Shown in pieces: positions 1 to 10,189 of a DNA stretch of 64,000 nucleotides. The stretch is from positions 1,860,001 through 1,924,000 of the forward strand of contig NZ_JAMBOC010000001.1 in assembly GCF_023715405.1 (NCBI RefSeq). The letters are read 5' to 3'. A model generated the notes under the pieces. It worked only from the letters and a program-made list of their open reading frames with translations. It was not told the DNA's origin and did no database searches. Source of the stretch: Solibacillus isronensis. GTDB taxonomy: Bacteria; Bacillota; Bacilli; Bacillales_A; Planococcaceae. A program made the position numbers and the translations under genes. Position 1 is the first letter of the stretch. Each line of letters begins with the position of its first letter.

Positions 1-2327
1 GCTCGTTCAACATGTTCCATAATCCCTGGAATTAATACATTCTCACCGTCGCAAATGGCATCAACTTCAATTTCCTGTCCCGTTAAGTAACGGTCTACTA
101 ATACAGGGTGATCCGGTGATGCTTCAACCGCGTTTGTCATATAGTGAGCAAGTTCTTCCATGTTATAGACGATTTCCATTGCACGGCCGCCTAGTACATA
201 TGATGGGCGAACTAATACAGGGAAACCTAAACCTTCCGCAATTTTCATCGCACCTTCAGCTGATGTTGCTGTATCGCCAGGAGGCTGCGGAATTTTCAGT
301 TCTTGTAATGCCGCTTCAAATTTATTACGGTTTTCAGCACGGTCGATATCTTCAAGTGATGTCCCTAAAATTTTCACACCGTTTGCTTCAAGCTTATCCG
401 CTAAATTGATTGCTGTTTGTCCGCCGAACTGTACAACTACACCGATTGGCTGCTCCAGATCGATAATATGCATCACATCTTCAATTGTTAATGGCTCGAA
501 GTATAATTTATCCGAAATCGAGAAGTCAGTTGAAACCGTTTCTGGATTTGAGTTAATGATGATTGCTTCATAGCCTGCTTCCTGAATTGCCCATACAGAG
601 TGAACTGTTGCATAGTCGAACTCAACCCCTTGACCGATACGGATCGGACCTGAGCCAAGTACTACTACAGAAGGTTTGTCAGTACGGATGGACTCATTTT
701 CATCCTCATATGTGCCATAGAAGTATGGTGTATTCGATTCGAATTCTGCCGCACAAGTATCAACCATTTTATATACTGGAATAATTCCATGCTCTTTACG
801 GAAATCATAAACCGCTTGCTCTTCCATTCCCCAAAGCTGTGCAATTTTTTTATCTGCAAAGCCTAATCGTTTCGCTGTGCGTAAAATTTCCTGATTGCCA
901 ATGTTTTCTGCCAATGTTGTTTCCATATCTACAATTTTTTTCAGCTTCGTTAAGAAGAACATATCAATCGCAGACCATTCATGGATTTTTTCCACTGTCA
1001 CACCACGGCGAATTGCTTCACCGATAAAGAATAGACGTTCATCCCCTGCTTTTTTAATACGCTTTTCAATCCATGCATCAGTTAAATCATCCGCATTTTT
1101 CATTTCAATATGCACATGGCCTGTTTCCAATGAACGAACAGCTTTTAAAATCGCTTCTTCAAATGTACGACCAAGTGCCATTACTTCCCCAGTCGCTTTC
1201 ATTTGTGTACCAAGGTTACGTTTTGCTGATTCAAACTTATCAAATGGCCAACGTGGAATTTTTGCGACAATGTAGTCAAGTGCCGGTTCGAAGCAAGCGA
1301 ATGTTGAACCTGTAACAGGATTTTTAATCTCATCCAATGTAAGTCCTACTGCGATTTTTGCTGCAAGCTTTGCAATCGGATAGCCTGTCGCTTTTGATGC
1401 TAATGCAGATGAACGCGATACACGCGGGTTTACTTCGATTACATAGTACTGGAATGAGTAAGGATCCAATGCCAGCTGAACGTTACAGCCACCTTCGATT
1501 TTTAATGCACGAATAATATCGAGTGAAATGTTTCGCAGCATTTGGTTTTCACGATCCGATAATGTTTGTGTTGGTGCAACAACAATCGAGTCACCTGTAT
1601 GGATACCGACCGGGTCAAAGTTTTCCATATTACATACAACGATTGCATTATCCGCCGCATCACGCATTACTTCGTATTCAATCTCTTTAAAGCCTGCGAT
1701 TGATTTTTCCAGTAAACATTGTGTTACAGGAGAATATTTTAAACCAGACGTTACAATTTCCTGTAAGTCCTGATCGTTATAGCAAATTCCGCCGCCTGTT
1801 CCGCCAAGTGTAAATGCCGGACGGACAATTACCGGATAACCAATTTTTGCAACGAATGCTTTTGCTTCTTCCATGTTATGAATAATATCTGACTCTGGAA
1901 CCGGTGCACCAAGTTCATACATTAAGTTACGGAACAAGTCACGGTCCTCCGCTTTATGAATCGCATCCAGTTTCGTACCTAGAATTTCAATTCCTAGTTC
2001 ATCTAAAATGCCGGATTCATCAAGCTCGATTGCCATATTTAATCCTGTTTGACCACCTAATGTAGATAGAATGGCATCCGGACGCTCTTTACGTAAAATA
2101 CGCGATACAAATTCAAGGCTGATTGGCTCGATGTATACTTTGTCTGCGATTTCAGTATCTGTCATAATTGTCGCCGGGTTCGAGTTAATTAAAATTACTT
2201 TATAGCCCTCTTCTTTTAATGAAAGACATGCTTGTGTCCCTGCATAGTCAAATTCCGCTGCTTGACCGATTACGATCGGACCTGAGCCGATTACTAAAAT
2301 TGTATTTATATCTGTACGTTTAGGCAT
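1..2327 (-). CDS. carB: Carbamoyl-phosphate synthase large subunit (partial, C-terminus off the window)
   Basis: ATP-dependent synthase making carbamoyl phosphate from bicarbonate and the ammonia delivered by CarA, feeding pyrimidine synthesis. About 775 N-terminal residues are present out of a usual ~1060-1070; the rest lies beyond position 1. The N-terminus reads [20 protein letters not shown], the typical CarB opening with its glycine-rich loop, followed by the first ATP-grasp half and part of the second. The ATG at 2325-2327 overlaps the end of carA by 8 bases, so the two subunits are translationally coupled. No frame break is visible in the part present. Last gene of the pyr operon seen here, hence under PyrR attenuation. 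Confidence 0.97.
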   Translation of the reverse strand, partial: MPKRTDINTILVIGSGPIVIGQAAEFDYAGTQACLSLKEEGYKVILINSNPATIMTDTEIADKVYIEPISLEFVSRILRKERPDAILSTLGGQTGLNMAIELDESGILDELGIEILGTKLDAIHKAEDRDLFRNLMYELGAPVPESDIIHNMEEAKAFVAKIGYPVIVRPAFTLGGTGGGICYNDQDLQEIVTSGLKYSPVTQCLLEKSIAGFKEIEYEVMRDAADNAIVVCNMENFDPVGIHTGDSIVVAPTQTLSDRENQMLRNISLDIIRALKIEGGCNVQLALDPYSFQYYVIEVNPRVSRSSALASKATGYPIAKLAAKIAVGLTLDEIKNPVTGSTFACFEPALDYIVAKIPRWPFDKFESAKRNLGTQMKATGEVMALGRTFEEAILKAVRSLETGHVHIEMKNADDLTDAWIEKRIKKAGDERLFFIGEAIRRGVTVEKIHEWSAIDMFFLTKLKKIVDMETTLAENIGNQEILRTAKRLGFADKKIAQLWGMEEQAVYDFRKEHGIIPVYKMVDTCAAEFESNTPYFYGTYEDENESIRTDKPSVVVLGSGPIRIGQGVEFDYATVHSVWAIQEAGYEAIIINSNPETVSTDFSISDKLYFEPLTIEDVMHIIDLEQPIGVVVQFGGQTAINLADKLEANGVKILGTSLEDIDRAENRNKFEAALQELKIPQPPGDTATSAEGAMKIAEGLGFPVLVRPSYVLGGRAMEIVYNMEELAHYMTNAVEASPDHPVLVDRYLTGQEIEVDAICDGENVLIPGIMEHVER

Positions 2328-3420
2328 ATTGGTTCTCCTTTGCTGCTTCAATTTCCATCATTTCGATAAATTCGTCAAATAGGTAGTTTGAATCTTCAGG
2401 ACCTGGTGATGCTTCCGGGTGATACTGCACAGTGAAAATCGGATATTTCTTATGGCGTACCCCTTCACAAGTCCCATCATTTAAAGCGACATGCGTTAAC
2501 TCTAGATCAGTATCTTTTAATGACTCGATATCAATTGCATAGCCATGGTTTTGGCTCGTTAAATCCGTGCGACCAGTACGCAGATTTTTTACCGGGTGAT
2601 TTCCGCCTCGGTGACCGAATGGCAATTTAAATGATTTCGCGCCACAAGCTAGTGAAAACAGCTGGTGCCCTAGACAAATACCGAAGATTGGCACTTTTCC
2701 GATTAGTCCTTTAATTGTTTCGATTCCTTCTGCTACATCTTCCGGGTTCCCTGGACCATTTGAAAGCATGATGCCATCCGGATGCATTGCTAAAATTTGT
2801 TCGGCAGTCGTATTGTAAGGTACGACCAGTACATCACAGTCACGCTTGTTCAGTTCGCGTAAAATTCCGTGCTTCATTCCAAAGTCGATCAGTACAACAC
2901 GTTTTCCACGTCCTGGAGACGGGTATGCCGCTTTTGGCGATACTTCGCGGACATGGTGTGTAATATACGGTGTTTCCTGTAATTGAGCTACGATCTGTGC
3001 GATATCTACTTCGGCATCTGCTTCAGTTAAAATCGCTCGTACAGCTCCTTTTGTACGAATAATGCGCGTTAATTTTCTTGTATCGATTCCTTCTATGCCA
3101 GGAATATCTTGCGCTGCCAAGTAATCCCCCAATGACATGTCCGAGCGCCAGTTTGATGGCTGCTCTGCCAATTCACGCACTACAAAACCGCGGATTGCAG
3201 GAGTAATTGCTTCAAAGTCATCACGGTTAATGCCGTAATTTCCGACTAACGGGTATGTTAATGTAACAATTTGCCCGTAAAATGATGGGTCTGAAATAGT
3301 TTCCTGGTAGCCTGTCATCCCTGTAGTAAATACAACTTCTCCTTGACTTGCTTTATCACTTCCAAATGCAGTACCTGTAAATACAGTGCCATCTTCTAAA
3401 ATTAGTAAACGCTTCTTCAT
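2320..3420 (-). CDS. carA: Carbamoyl-phosphate synthase small subunit (glutaminase)
   Basis: Class I glutamine amidotransferase subunit that hydrolyses glutamine and passes ammonia to CarB. 366 residues, the usual length. The N-terminal CPSase small-chain domain carries TGMTGYQET; the C-terminal GATase domain has the nucleophile elbow GICLGHQLF (Cys about 249) and the catalytic His/Glu segment YHPEASPGP. Stop and start overlap by one base with pyrC upstream and by 8 bases with carB downstream. In B. subtilis the pyrimidine-specific pair is called pyrAA/pyrAB; its place inside a PyrR-controlled operon supports that role here. Confidence 0.97.
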   Translation of the reverse strand: MKKRLLILEDGTVFTGTAFGSDKASQGEVVFTTGMTGYQETISDPSFYGQIVTLTYPLVGNYGINRDDFEAITPAIRGFVVRELAEQPSNWRSDMSLGDYLAAQDIPGIEGIDTRKLTRIIRTKGAVRAILTEADAEVDIAQIVAQLQETPYITHHVREVSPKAAYPSPGRGKRVVLIDFGMKHGILRELNKRDCDVLVVPYNTTAEQILAMHPDGIMLSNGPGNPEDVAEGIETIKGLIGKVPIFGICLGHQLFSLACGAKSFKLPFGHRGGNHPVKNLRTGRTDLTSQNHGYAIDIESLKDTDLELTHVALNDGTCEGVRHKKYPIFTVQYHPEASPGPEDSNYLFDEFIEMMEIEAAKENQYA

Positions 3421-4694
3421 TATTCTGCCTCCTGATATACAATATTGCCTTCAAACATCGTTACTACCGGCCACCCTTTTGCTGTCCATCCGTTAAATGG
3501 TGTATTGCGTCCTTTAGAAACAAACCCTTCTGCATCGATTGCCTGTTCCTTATCCAAATCGATTAGTACAAGATCCGCTGAAGCGCCTACTTCCAATGTT
3601 CCGTATGGAAGATCGAAAATTTGGGCTGCTTTTACACTCATCCAGTCGACTAATTGCTTTAATGTCCATTTCCCTGTCGCTACAAAATTTGTATACAATA
3701 ATGGGAATGCTGTCTCAAAACCAACAATACCAAATGGTGCCCCAACCATACCGCAGCATTTTTCCTCTTCTGTGTGCGGTGCATGATCTGTCGCGATACA
3801 GTCAATCGTACCGTCCAGCAGTGCTGTATGCAGTGAGTCTTTATCGTCTGCAGCTCGTAATGGCGGGTTCATCTTCCAGTTCGCATCATCTGATGGAATG
3901 TCCATTTCTTCTAATAATAAGTGGTGTGGACAAACTTCTGCTGTCACTTTAATTCCTGCTGCTTTTGCATCTCTTACAGCACGTACGGATTCTTTCGTCG
4001 ATACGTGGCATACATGGTAACGTGCACCAGCCGCTTCAGCCAGCAGTACATCTCGTGCAATTTGTACTGACTCGCAAATAGAAGGAATCCCTGGTAATCC
4101 AAGCTCTTTATTGCGTTTTCCTTCATGCATAACCCCATCGTAAATAAGTGAATTATCTTCACAGTGTGCAACAACAACCGCATCGATTTTTGCTGCCTGC
4201 TGCATTTGCTCATACATAGTCGACGCTAGCTGGATACCGATTCCGTCATCCGAGAAAGCGACTGCACCTTGTTCTTTTAACTCTTGCATATTCGTGCGTA
4301 CTTCACCTGAAATGTCTTTTGTTAATGAACCATATGGTAATACTCGGATTACTGCACTTTCTTTGATCAATCCGTTAATGAGCTGCATGTTTTCTACCGA
4401 ATCCGGTACCGGCTTCGTATTTGGCATCGCACAAATTGTTGTAAAACCGCCTTTTGCTGCAGATGCCGAGCCTGTTGCAATTGTTTCTTTATGTTCAAAG
4501 CCAGGCTCACGTAAATGTGTATGTACATCGACAAAACCTGGTGATGCGAAATGGCCTTTACCATCAATCAGCTTAGCGCCAGCTGGAATGTCTCCATTAA
4601 TCGAAGCGATTTTGCCGTTTTCTATTACAATAGTAGATACTACTAATTCGCCTTCCTCATTGAGTAGCTTCACATTTTGTATAACTGTAGTCAT
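3420..4694 (-). CDS. pyrC: Dihydroorotase
   Basis: Zinc amidohydrolase that cyclises N-carbamoyl-aspartate to dihydroorotate, the third pyrimidine step. 424 residues. Metal ligands are visible in [10 protein letters not shown] (His58, His60) and in the later ATDHAPHT segment; the family's MNPPLR substrate-site segment is also present. The start ATG is preceded by GGAAGAGAT. The coding region overlaps the end of pyrB by 38 bases, longer than the overlaps elsewhere in the operon, and ends one base into carA. This is the PyrC/PyrDII-associated class I type found in Bacillales. Confidence 0.96.
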   Translation of the reverse strand: MTTVIQNVKLLNEEGELVVSTIVIENGKIASINGDIPAGAKLIDGKGHFASPGFVDVHTHLREPGFEHKETIATGSASAAKGGFTTICAMPNTKPVPDSVENMQLINGLIKESAVIRVLPYGSLTKDISGEVRTNMQELKEQGAVAFSDDGIGIQLASTMYEQMQQAAKIDAVVVAHCEDNSLIYDGVMHEGKRNKELGLPGIPSICESVQIARDVLLAEAAGARYHVCHVSTKESVRAVRDAKAAGIKVTAEVCPHHLLLEEMDIPSDDANWKMNPPLRAADDKDSLHTALLDGTIDCIATDHAPHTEEEKCCGMVGAPFGIVGFETAFPLLYTNFVATGKWTLKQLVDWMSVKAAQIFDLPYGTLEVGASADLVLIDLDKEQAIDAEGFVSKGRNTPFNGWTAKGWPVVTMFEGNIVYQEAE

Positions 4695-5574
4695 ATTGAT
4701 CTCTTCCTTTCAAAATCGTTTCTAAAATGGCCATTCGTGTAAATACACCGTTTCGCACTTGTTCAAAAATGCGGGAACGACTGCATTCAACAAGGGCATC
4801 CGCAATTTCCACATCGCGGTTTACCGGTGCCGGGTGCATAATGATAGCCCGCTCTTTCATTCGCTGTTCACGTTCAATTGTTAAGCCATACTCTGCATGA
4901 TAGCTTTCTTTTGAGAAGTTTTTACTTACGGAGTGACGTTCATGCTGGATACGCAGCAGCATGATGACATCGCTGTCTTCCAGTACTTCATCCCAGCTAT
5001 GTGCCGCTTCGAAATTGCCTGCCCATGCTGGCGGACAAAGGAAGCGAACATTTGCCCCTAAACGAGTAAGTGCAGTCGCATTTGATTTTGCAACACGGCT
5101 ATGTGAAATATCACCGACGATTGTAATATTCAAATCTTCAAATCGCCCGAATTCTTTTTGAATCGTATATAAATCCAGCAGTGACTGGGAAGGATGCTGG
5201 CCTGCGCCGTCTCCTGCATTGATCACCGCACACCCGATACCTTCTAAAAGTTCGTTGTAATATTCATCTTCCTTATCCCGAATAACGACTGCATCGATTC
5301 CGATCATTTCCAATGTTTTGACTGTATCGTACAGCGTTTCTCCCTTTGTTGTGCTCGAGAACTCCGCATCAAACGGAATAACTGTACATCCTAGTCGACG
5401 CTCTGCCATTTCAAAGCTCGTTTTTGTACGTGTACTTGGCTCAAAGAAAAGGTTTGCTACATGAAATTCACGTTGTAACACAGGTTTTTCTCCAACTTCG
5501 AAATGCTGTGCTCGATTTAAAATCATCATTATTTCTTCATTTGACAAATGTTCCATCGATAATAAGTTTTTCAT
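4657..5574 (-). CDS. pyrB: Aspartate carbamoyltransferase catalytic subunit
   Basis: Joins carbamoyl phosphate and aspartate, the committed pyrimidine step. 305 residues from the ATG at 5574, chosen because GGAGGT sits 6 bases upstream; an in-frame extension to 5613 lacks a ribosome site. The carbamoyl-phosphate loop [13 protein letters not shown] (Ser47-Thr50) and the HPAPVNRD motif are present. No regulatory PyrI gene is adjacent, as expected for Bacillales, where the enzyme is an unregulated trimer. The gene follows the pyrP-pyrB attenuator and is the first gene controlled by it. Confidence 0.96.
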   Translation of the reverse strand: MKNLLSMEHLSNEEIMMILNRAQHFEVGEKPVLQREFHVANLFFEPSTRTKTSFEMAERRLGCTVIPFDAEFSSTTKGETLYDTVKTLEMIGIDAVVIRDKEDEYYNELLEGIGCAVINAGDGAGQHPSQSLLDLYTIQKEFGRFEDLNITIVGDISHSRVAKSNATALTRLGANVRFLCPPAWAGNFEAAHSWDEVLEDSDVIMLLRIQHERHSVSKNFSKESYHAEYGLTIEREQRMKERAIIMHPAPVNRDVEIADALVECSRSRIFEQVRNGVFTRMAILETILKGRDQYDYSYTKCEATQ

Positions 5575-5693
5575 GTGAGTACCTCCGCTTATATCAATTA
5601 CGCCCCGGCGCAAATGCTAGCTTGATATTATTTTATTACATTATGAATATTTAATCTACTTTTTGTTTAAATATACAATATCTCGTCATAAAT

Positions 5694-5722
5694 AAGCCTC
5701 GCTATCATCATTAGCGAGGCTT
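5694..5722 (-). terminator. Attenuator terminator between pyrP and pyrB
   Basis: An 11-bp perfect stem (5694-5704 with 5712-5722, 7-base loop) followed on the minus strand by a T-rich run. Its 5' arm contains GCCTC, which can instead pair with the PyrR-loop region upstream. This is the terminator of a PyrR attenuator. Confidence 0.88.
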
Positions 5723-5806
5723 GGAGGGTGTGACAAGGTAAGGCATCATCCTGTTGATGAACCTTTCATGCATGTCATACCCTTCCTTGCCTCTCTGGAC
5801 AATCTT
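5716..5806 (-). promoter_or_regulatory. PyrR-binding attenuator, pyrP-pyrB spacer
   Basis: On the minus strand the leader contains GUCCAGAGAGGC (5789-5800), matching the known PyrR binding-loop consensus. Three segments pair to give an antiterminator: 5789-5793 with 5716-5720, 5779-5782 with 5726-5729, and 5773-5776 with 5732-5735. This excludes the terminator at 5694-5722. By established knowledge of B. subtilis pyr control, PyrR with UMP or UTP binds the loop, disrupts the antiterminator and stops transcription before pyrB. Confidence 0.88.
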
Positions 5807-5822
5807 TAAAAGGTATATTATT

Positions 5823-7121
5823 TTAGTCTTCTGTTTCGTAAATATCTTTTTCTGTAACTTCACGACCTGGCAATACAAGATTCAAGATGACACCGATGAT
5901 TGATGCTAATGCCATTCCTTCAATCGCAAAGGTTTCTGTAAAGCGCATTGCTGCCCCGCCAATTCCGACTACCAATATTACGGATGCAATGACCATGTTT
6001 CGGTTATTTCCGAAGTCTACTTTGCTTTCCACTAACATACGTAAACCACTTGCTGCAATAATCCCGAATAACAGGATTGATATACCGCCAAGTACTGCTG
6101 TCGGGATTGTTTCAATCAGTGCCATCAGCTGACCTGAGAACGATACGACGATGGCAACAACCGCTGCCCCTAAAATGACATACACTGAATATACACGTGT
6201 GATCGCAAGAACCCCGATATTTTCGCCGTATGTTGTTTTTGGCGGACCACCGATCAGCGCTGAAGCAAATGTTCCAAGACCGTCACCTAACAGGGAACGA
6301 TGTAAGCCCGGGTCCTTAATGTAGTTGCGGTTTACAACTTTCCCCAATACTAGCTGGTGACCGATATGTTCTGAAATCGTTACAATGACAATCGGCACCA
6401 TCCCGATAAAAATTGCTCCTGTAAGTTGGAACTCGTAGTTTACACCAGGGATTAAAAAGTCCGGCAATGCGAAGAACTTCGCATTGTGTACTGCCGTGAA
6501 GTCAACGATTCCAATAATGACTGAATATACATAGCCGACTACAATTCCCATTAAAATCGGCATTGCGCTTAAAATATTTTTAAAGAATACGTTGAAAATA
6601 ATCGCCGTAGCTAATGTTACTAATGCTGCCGAGAAGTGAAGCCCGCTATATTCGCCGTCCACATTCATCGCCATATCTACTGCCGTGCCTGATAATCCTA
6701 ATCCGATTACGATGATTACCGGTGCAACGACGATCGGCGGCAAAATGTTCATCAGCCATTTATAGCCCGTTTTCCAAATTAATAATGCTACGATTGCATA
6801 AACAACCCCGACCATCATTGCCCCGATCATTGCATTTCCAGGGTTGATGGAAACACCTGCTTCTGTTAAGCCTGCCACTAATATAATCGGAGAGATAAAG
6901 GCAAATGATGAACCTAAGTAAGCCGGTACTTTAAACTGTGTGATAATCAAAAAGATAATTGTCGCAATTCCGCTTGTTAAAAGCGCAATGGATGGGCTTA
7001 ACCCGACTAATTTTGGTACTAAAATTGTTGATCCGAACATGGCAAACATGTGCTGGAAACTAAATGTAATCAGCTGCCCTACTGTAGGTTTTTCATGAAT
7101 ATCCAATACTGCTTTCGTCAT
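5823..7121 (-). CDS. pyrP: Uracil permease (NCS2 family)
   Basis: Membrane transporter importing uracil by proton symport. 432 residues with about 12-14 hydrophobic segments typical of NCS2 (UraA/PyrP) carriers. The family segments GSTILVPKLVGLSPSIAL near the N-terminus and SEHIGHQLVLGK with the following GDGLGTFASALIGGPPKTTY are present. It is second in the pyr operon, 22 bases after pyrR, with its own attenuator downstream rather than upstream. Position and motifs make uracil the likely substrate rather than xanthine. Confidence 0.94.
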   Translation of the reverse strand: MTKAVLDIHEKPTVGQLITFSFQHMFAMFGSTILVPKLVGLSPSIALLTSGIATIIFLIITQFKVPAYLGSSFAFISPIILVAGLTEAGVSINPGNAMIGAMMVGVVYAIVALLIWKTGYKWLMNILPPIVVAPVIIVIGLGLSGTAVDMAMNVDGEYSGLHFSAALVTLATAIIFNVFFKNILSAMPILMGIVVGYVYSVIIGIVDFTAVHNAKFFALPDFLIPGVNYEFQLTGAIFIGMVPIVIVTISEHIGHQLVLGKVVNRNYIKDPGLHRSLLGDGLGTFASALIGGPPKTTYGENIGVLAITRVYSVYVILGAAVVAIVVSFSGQLMALIETIPTAVLGGISILLFGIIAASGLRMLVESKVDFGNNRNMVIASVILVVGIGGAAMRFTETFAIEGMALASIIGVILNLVLPGREVTEKDIYETED

Positions 7122-7143
7122 GATGTTCTCTCCCTGTATTCAC

Positions 7144-7728
<585 letters not shown>

Positions 7729-7749
7729 TCAATGTAAGTTTCAAACAAA

Positions 7750-7777
7750 AAACCCCCTAGAAAGTTCTAGAGGGTTT
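7750..7777 (-). terminator. Attenuator terminator in the pyrR leader
   Basis: A 12-bp stem (7750-7761 with 7766-7777, one G-U pair in the RNA, 4-base loop) runs into a seven-U tract on the minus strand. It lies between the PyrR loop and the pyrR start and is the terminator half of the first pyr attenuator. Confidence 0.9.
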
Positions 7778-7852
7778 GAAAAGTCATGTTGAAAAACTGC
7801 ACACGGGTATTTTTGCGCACAAAAATTCCGTTGCTTCACATTATCCCTTCTC

Positions 7853-7866
7853 AGCCTCTCTGGACT
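7853..7866 (-). promoter_or_regulatory. PyrR-binding loop in the pyrR leader
   Basis: Minus-strand RNA reads AGUCCAGAGAGGCU, an exact match to the PyrR recognition loop of Bacillus pyr leaders. It lies about 90 bases downstream of the predicted transcription start and about 75 bases before the attenuator terminator. AGAGAGG can pair with the CCCUCU of the terminator arm to form an antiterminator. Confidence 0.92.
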
Positions 7867-7953
7867 GCCATTAAAGGTGAACAATATTCAGATTGATTTG
7901 ATTTGCCGTGACTACCTGCTTGCTCTCGTCAAGTTCTGTAGCTCACTGTTGTC

Positions 7954-7982
7954 AGTATAGGCTTGATTATTTTATAAGTCAA
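7954..7982 (-). promoter_or_regulatory. Sigma-A promoter of the pyr operon
   Basis: On the minus strand, TTGACT (7977-7982) and TATACT (7954-7959) are separated by 17 bases, a near-consensus vegetative promoter. Transcription would start near 7947, giving a leader of about 260 bases that holds the PyrR loop and terminator before pyrR. Confidence 0.88.
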
Positions 7983-8053
7983 TAAACTTTTTGAAGGTCA
8001 GACAACTGAAAATTAATGTTTGAAGAGTTTGAATTTATTACGAGGTGAGGATT

Positions 8054-8157
8054 TTCTAATAAGTGTGGTGAATGTTCTAATATAATTTGAAATCTTCTAA
8101 TATCGCCGCAGTAATGTCTAATATCTGTTTCAAAAGTTCTAATAAAAGCCGGGGCAA
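8054..8157. repeat. Phased array of TTCTAATA, five units every 20-21 bp
   Basis: The 8-bp word TTCTAATA occurs at 8054, 8075, 8095 and 8137, with GTCTAATA at 8116. Steps are 21, 20, 21 and 21 bases, close to two DNA helical turns. The 12-13 bases between words are not conserved. The array fills the non-coding gap between the rluD terminator and the pyr promoter. No function is recognised; multiple binding sites on one face of the helix are a possibility. No gene is supported between 7983 and 8177. Confidence 0.75.
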
Positions 8158-8177
8158 TGCTTCCCAACCTAAAAAAA

Positions 8178-8207
8178 ACAGCCTCCCCCAAAAAAGGAGA
8201 CGGCTGT
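8178..8207 (-). terminator. Terminator of lspA-rluD
   Basis: The minus-strand RNA ACAGCC...GGCUGU stem is extended by UCUCC/GGGGGA after one bulged base, has a U-rich loop, and is followed by eight U residues. It lies 7 bases after the rluD stop codon. Confidence 0.92.
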
Positions 8208-8213
8208 TCGCGA

Positions 8214-9116
8214 TTACCCGCGTAATTCTTCTAATAATTGTTTGAAATCTTCCGGTAGTGGTGATTCAAACTCTAAATATTCTTTCGTTACAGGGTGGAT
8301 AAATCCTAATACACCTGCATGTAATACTTGGCCGCCGAAATCGATTGTTTTTCTTGGACCGTATTTTGGATCGCCTGCTAACGGGAAGCCGATGTAATTC
8401 ATATGCACACGAATTTGGTGAGTACGTCCTGTTTCAAGACGGCACTCCACTAAAGTAAACTCACCGAAACGCTCGATTACTTGGAAATGTGTAACGGCAT
8501 GCTTGCCCTTATCAACAACTGCCTGCTTTTGACGGTCTTTTTGGTCACGGCCGATTGGTGCATCAATTGTTCCTTTTTCATGCGCAATATGACCATGTAC
8601 TAAAGCCGTATACTTACGTGTTACCGATTTCTCAACAAGCTGATTAACAAGACTTTCATGAGCAACATCATTTTTTGCAACCATTAATAAACCGGACGTA
8701 TCCTTATCAATACGGTGTACAATACCTGGACGTGCTACACCGTTGATGCCTGATAAGTCTTTACAATGATGCATTAAACCATTTACTAATGTGCCTGAAG
8801 TATGGCCTGGTGCCGGGTGAACTACCATTCCACGCGGTTTATTCACAACTAATACGTCGGCATCTTCGTAAACGATTTCCAAATTTAAATCTTCTGGAAT
8901 GATTTCCAAATCTTCTACTTCCGGAATCGTTACTTCAATAACGTCCCCTTGCTTTACTTTATATTTTGGTTTTACGGTTGCACCGTTTACTAAAATACGT
9001 TCTGCATCCAGCCAGTTACTAATTTGCGAACGTGACCAAGATTCTTCCATTTGTGAAAGCGCCTTATCGATACGTTCCCCTGCAAATTCTTCTATTGTTA
9101 ATGTGACTACTGTCAT
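8214..9116 (-). CDS. rluD: RluD-family 23S rRNA pseudouridine synthase
   Basis: Isomerises uridine to pseudouridine in RNA, most likely 23S rRNA. 300 residues. The N-terminal S4 RNA-binding domain spans roughly residues 10-75. The catalytic domain carries the signature HRIDKDTSGLLMVAK with its catalytic Asp, and the RTHQIRVH motif near the C-terminus. The start codon overlaps the lspA stop by one base, as in the B. subtilis lspA-ylyB pair. The exact target uridines cannot be read from the sequence. Confidence 0.93.
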   Translation of the reverse strand: MTVVTLTIEEFAGERIDKALSQMEESWSRSQISNWLDAERILVNGATVKPKYKVKQGDVIEVTIPEVEDLEIIPEDLNLEIVYEDADVLVVNKPRGMVVHPAPGHTSGTLVNGLMHHCKDLSGINGVARPGIVHRIDKDTSGLLMVAKNDVAHESLVNQLVEKSVTRKYTALVHGHIAHEKGTIDAPIGRDQKDRQKQAVVDKGKHAVTHFQVIERFGEFTLVECRLETGRTHQIRVHMNYIGFPLAGDPKYGPRKTIDFGGQVLHAGVLGFIHPVTKEYLEFESPLPEDFKQLLEELRG

Positions 9117-9592
9117 TATTTCACCTTTTTCTTATCCTTTTTTTCTTCTAGTATGATCGTAATGAAAAGCATTACAACAGCAATTGTTAAAGCTGCGTCT
9201 GCGATATTGAAGATTGGGAAATGATAATTGATTACCGGTATAAAAACATCGACAAAATCAACTACTTCTCCTCGGAATAAACGGTCAATAAAGTTACCGA
9301 CCGCACCACCTAATAACAACATTAAACTTACATGAAATAGTGGCTTACCCTTTGCTTCTGTATGATTAAAATAAATAATTGCGATAATGACAGCAACTGT
9401 TACGAGTGAGAACAACCACATTTGTCCTTCCAACATGCCCCATGCCGCACCACGATTACGATGCGATAAGATGCCAAACCAAGGATCCCACACACTGATG
9501 CGTTCCCCTAATTCCATATTTTTAACAATGAGCCACTTTGTCCATTGATCCAAAATGACTGCAATTATTGCGATTCCGTAATATTTATACAC
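9116..9592 (-). CDS. lspA: Lipoprotein signal peptidase (signal peptidase II)
   Basis: Membrane aspartic protease that removes signal peptides from diacylated prolipoproteins. 158 residues with four hydrophobic segments. The two catalytic-Asp regions are visible: [21 protein letters not shown] and FNIADAALT. The start is GTG at 9592, preceded by GGAGG 7 bases upstream. It is the first gene of a two-gene unit with rluD. A perfect 21-bp dyad lies about 45 bases upstream, overlapping the place of a -35 box. The CtaC lipoprotein at 60 kb is one likely substrate. Confidence 0.96.
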   Translation of the reverse strand: MYKYYGIAIIAVILDQWTKWLIVKNMELGERISVWDPWFGILSHRNRGAAWGMLEGQMWLFSLVTVAVIIAIIYFNHTEAKGKPLFHVSLMLLLGGAVGNFIDRLFRGEVVDFVDVFIPVINYHFPIFNIADAALTIAVVMLFITIILEEKKDKKKVK

Positions 9593-9624
9593 AGCAAATC
9601 CTCCGTTTACGATATATCTTACCT

Positions 9625-9655
9625 ATTTTAACATAATATCAGACCATCTGATATT
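9625..9655 (-). promoter_or_regulatory. Operator-like perfect dyad and candidate promoter before lspA
   Basis: AATATCAGA-CCA-TCTGATATT (9635-9655) is a perfect inverted repeat of 9-bp arms around 3 bases. Next to it on the minus strand, TGTTAAAAT forms an extended -10 (TAAAAT at 9625-9630); the dyad covers the -35 region. No U-run follows, so a protein operator is more likely than a terminator. The regulator is unknown. Confidence 0.6.
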
Positions 9656-9690
9656 TTTAATGTGTGAAAAGTGACAATAAAAGCAGCAGC

Positions 9691-9800
9691 TTCTACTTTT
9701 TAGGTAAAAGATCTACTTTTCATGCTAAAGATTCTACTTTCGGTGATCAAGCTTCTACATTCGAATCCATATTAGCTATTAAAAGAGCAGCTACTACATT
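9691..9800. repeat. Phased array of TTCTACTTT-like words every 20-21 bp
   Basis: TTCTACTTT at 9691, ATCTACTTT at 9711, TTCTACTTT at 9732 and TTCTACATT at 9753 are spaced 20, 21 and 21 bases apart. TACTACATT at 9792 follows 39 bases later, with a degraded unit between. The words differ from, but share TTCTA with, the array at 8054-8157, and the period is the same. It lies between the lspA promoter region and the azlD terminator. Function unknown. Confidence 0.7.
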
Positions 9801-9813
9801 TAATTATGAAAAA

Positions 9814-9845
9814 AGCTTGTTTAGTCACATTCAACTAAACAAGCT
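9814..9845 (-). terminator. Terminator of azlC-azlD
   Basis: A 12-bp perfect stem AGCTTGTTTAGT/ACTAAACAAGCT with an 8-base loop is followed by a six-T run on the minus strand. It lies 17 bases after the azlD stop. Confidence 0.93.
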
Positions 9846-9862
9846 CAAAACCCTCTAAACCT

Positions 9863-10189
9863 TCAACCAAAAAATAATCGCAATCCTGCCATTGTCAACA
9901 CTCCGGCAATAACTGTTTTCGATAGACTTTTGGTAAGTAAAGCAATAAATAACGTAGGAATAAACGCCATCACATTAAGCCAATGAACCGTAACGATTGC
10001 TTCTTCTTTCTCGAAGAAGCCTTCTATTACGAGGGCGGACAATATACAGACAGGTATGTAGGCAAGCCAGCGCAGCACGATTTTCGGCATCTTCATATTT
10101 TTCACTAATATAAACGGCAATATTCTAGGAATCCACGTTACTAGGGCGCAGCCTAAAATTAGTAATACCATCGCTACCGAGGTTGTCAT
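9863..10189 (-). CDS. azlD: AzlD-family branched-chain amino acid exporter subunit
   Basis: Small membrane partner of AzlC in export of branched-chain amino acids (and the toxic analogue 4-azaleucine in B. subtilis). 108 residues from the ATG at 10189, with four hydrophobic segments and the family-typical TWIPRILPF in the first. A longer reading frame upstream is only the shadow of azlC. The start overlaps the azlC stop in an ATGA. It sits beside the isoleucyl-tRNA synthetase gene in a spot where B. subtilis has ylyA. Substrate is inferred from the family. Confidence 0.9.
   Translation of the reverse strand: MTTSVAMVLLILGCALVTWIPRILPFILVKNMKMPKIVLRWLAYIPVCILSALVIEGFFEKEEAIVTVHWLNVMAFIPTLFIALLTKSLSKTVIAGVLTMAGLRLFFG

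Noticed and set aside
895..1275. 126-codon open frame antisense to carB
   Set aside because: A shadow of carB; no ribosome site and no recognisable product.
8054..8157. The array could be read as a tiny CRISPR
   Set aside because: The conserved word is only 8 bp, spacers are 12-13 bp, and no cas gene is in the window.
7979..8191. Minus-strand open frame of 70 codons across the first phased array
   Set aside because: It spans the rluD terminator and the repeat array, has no ribosome site, and the mixed 20/21-base period is not codon-based.
9664..9858. Plus-strand open frame of 64 codons across the second phased array
   Set aside because: No ribosome site; it runs into the azlD terminator hairpin, and the repeats change frame.
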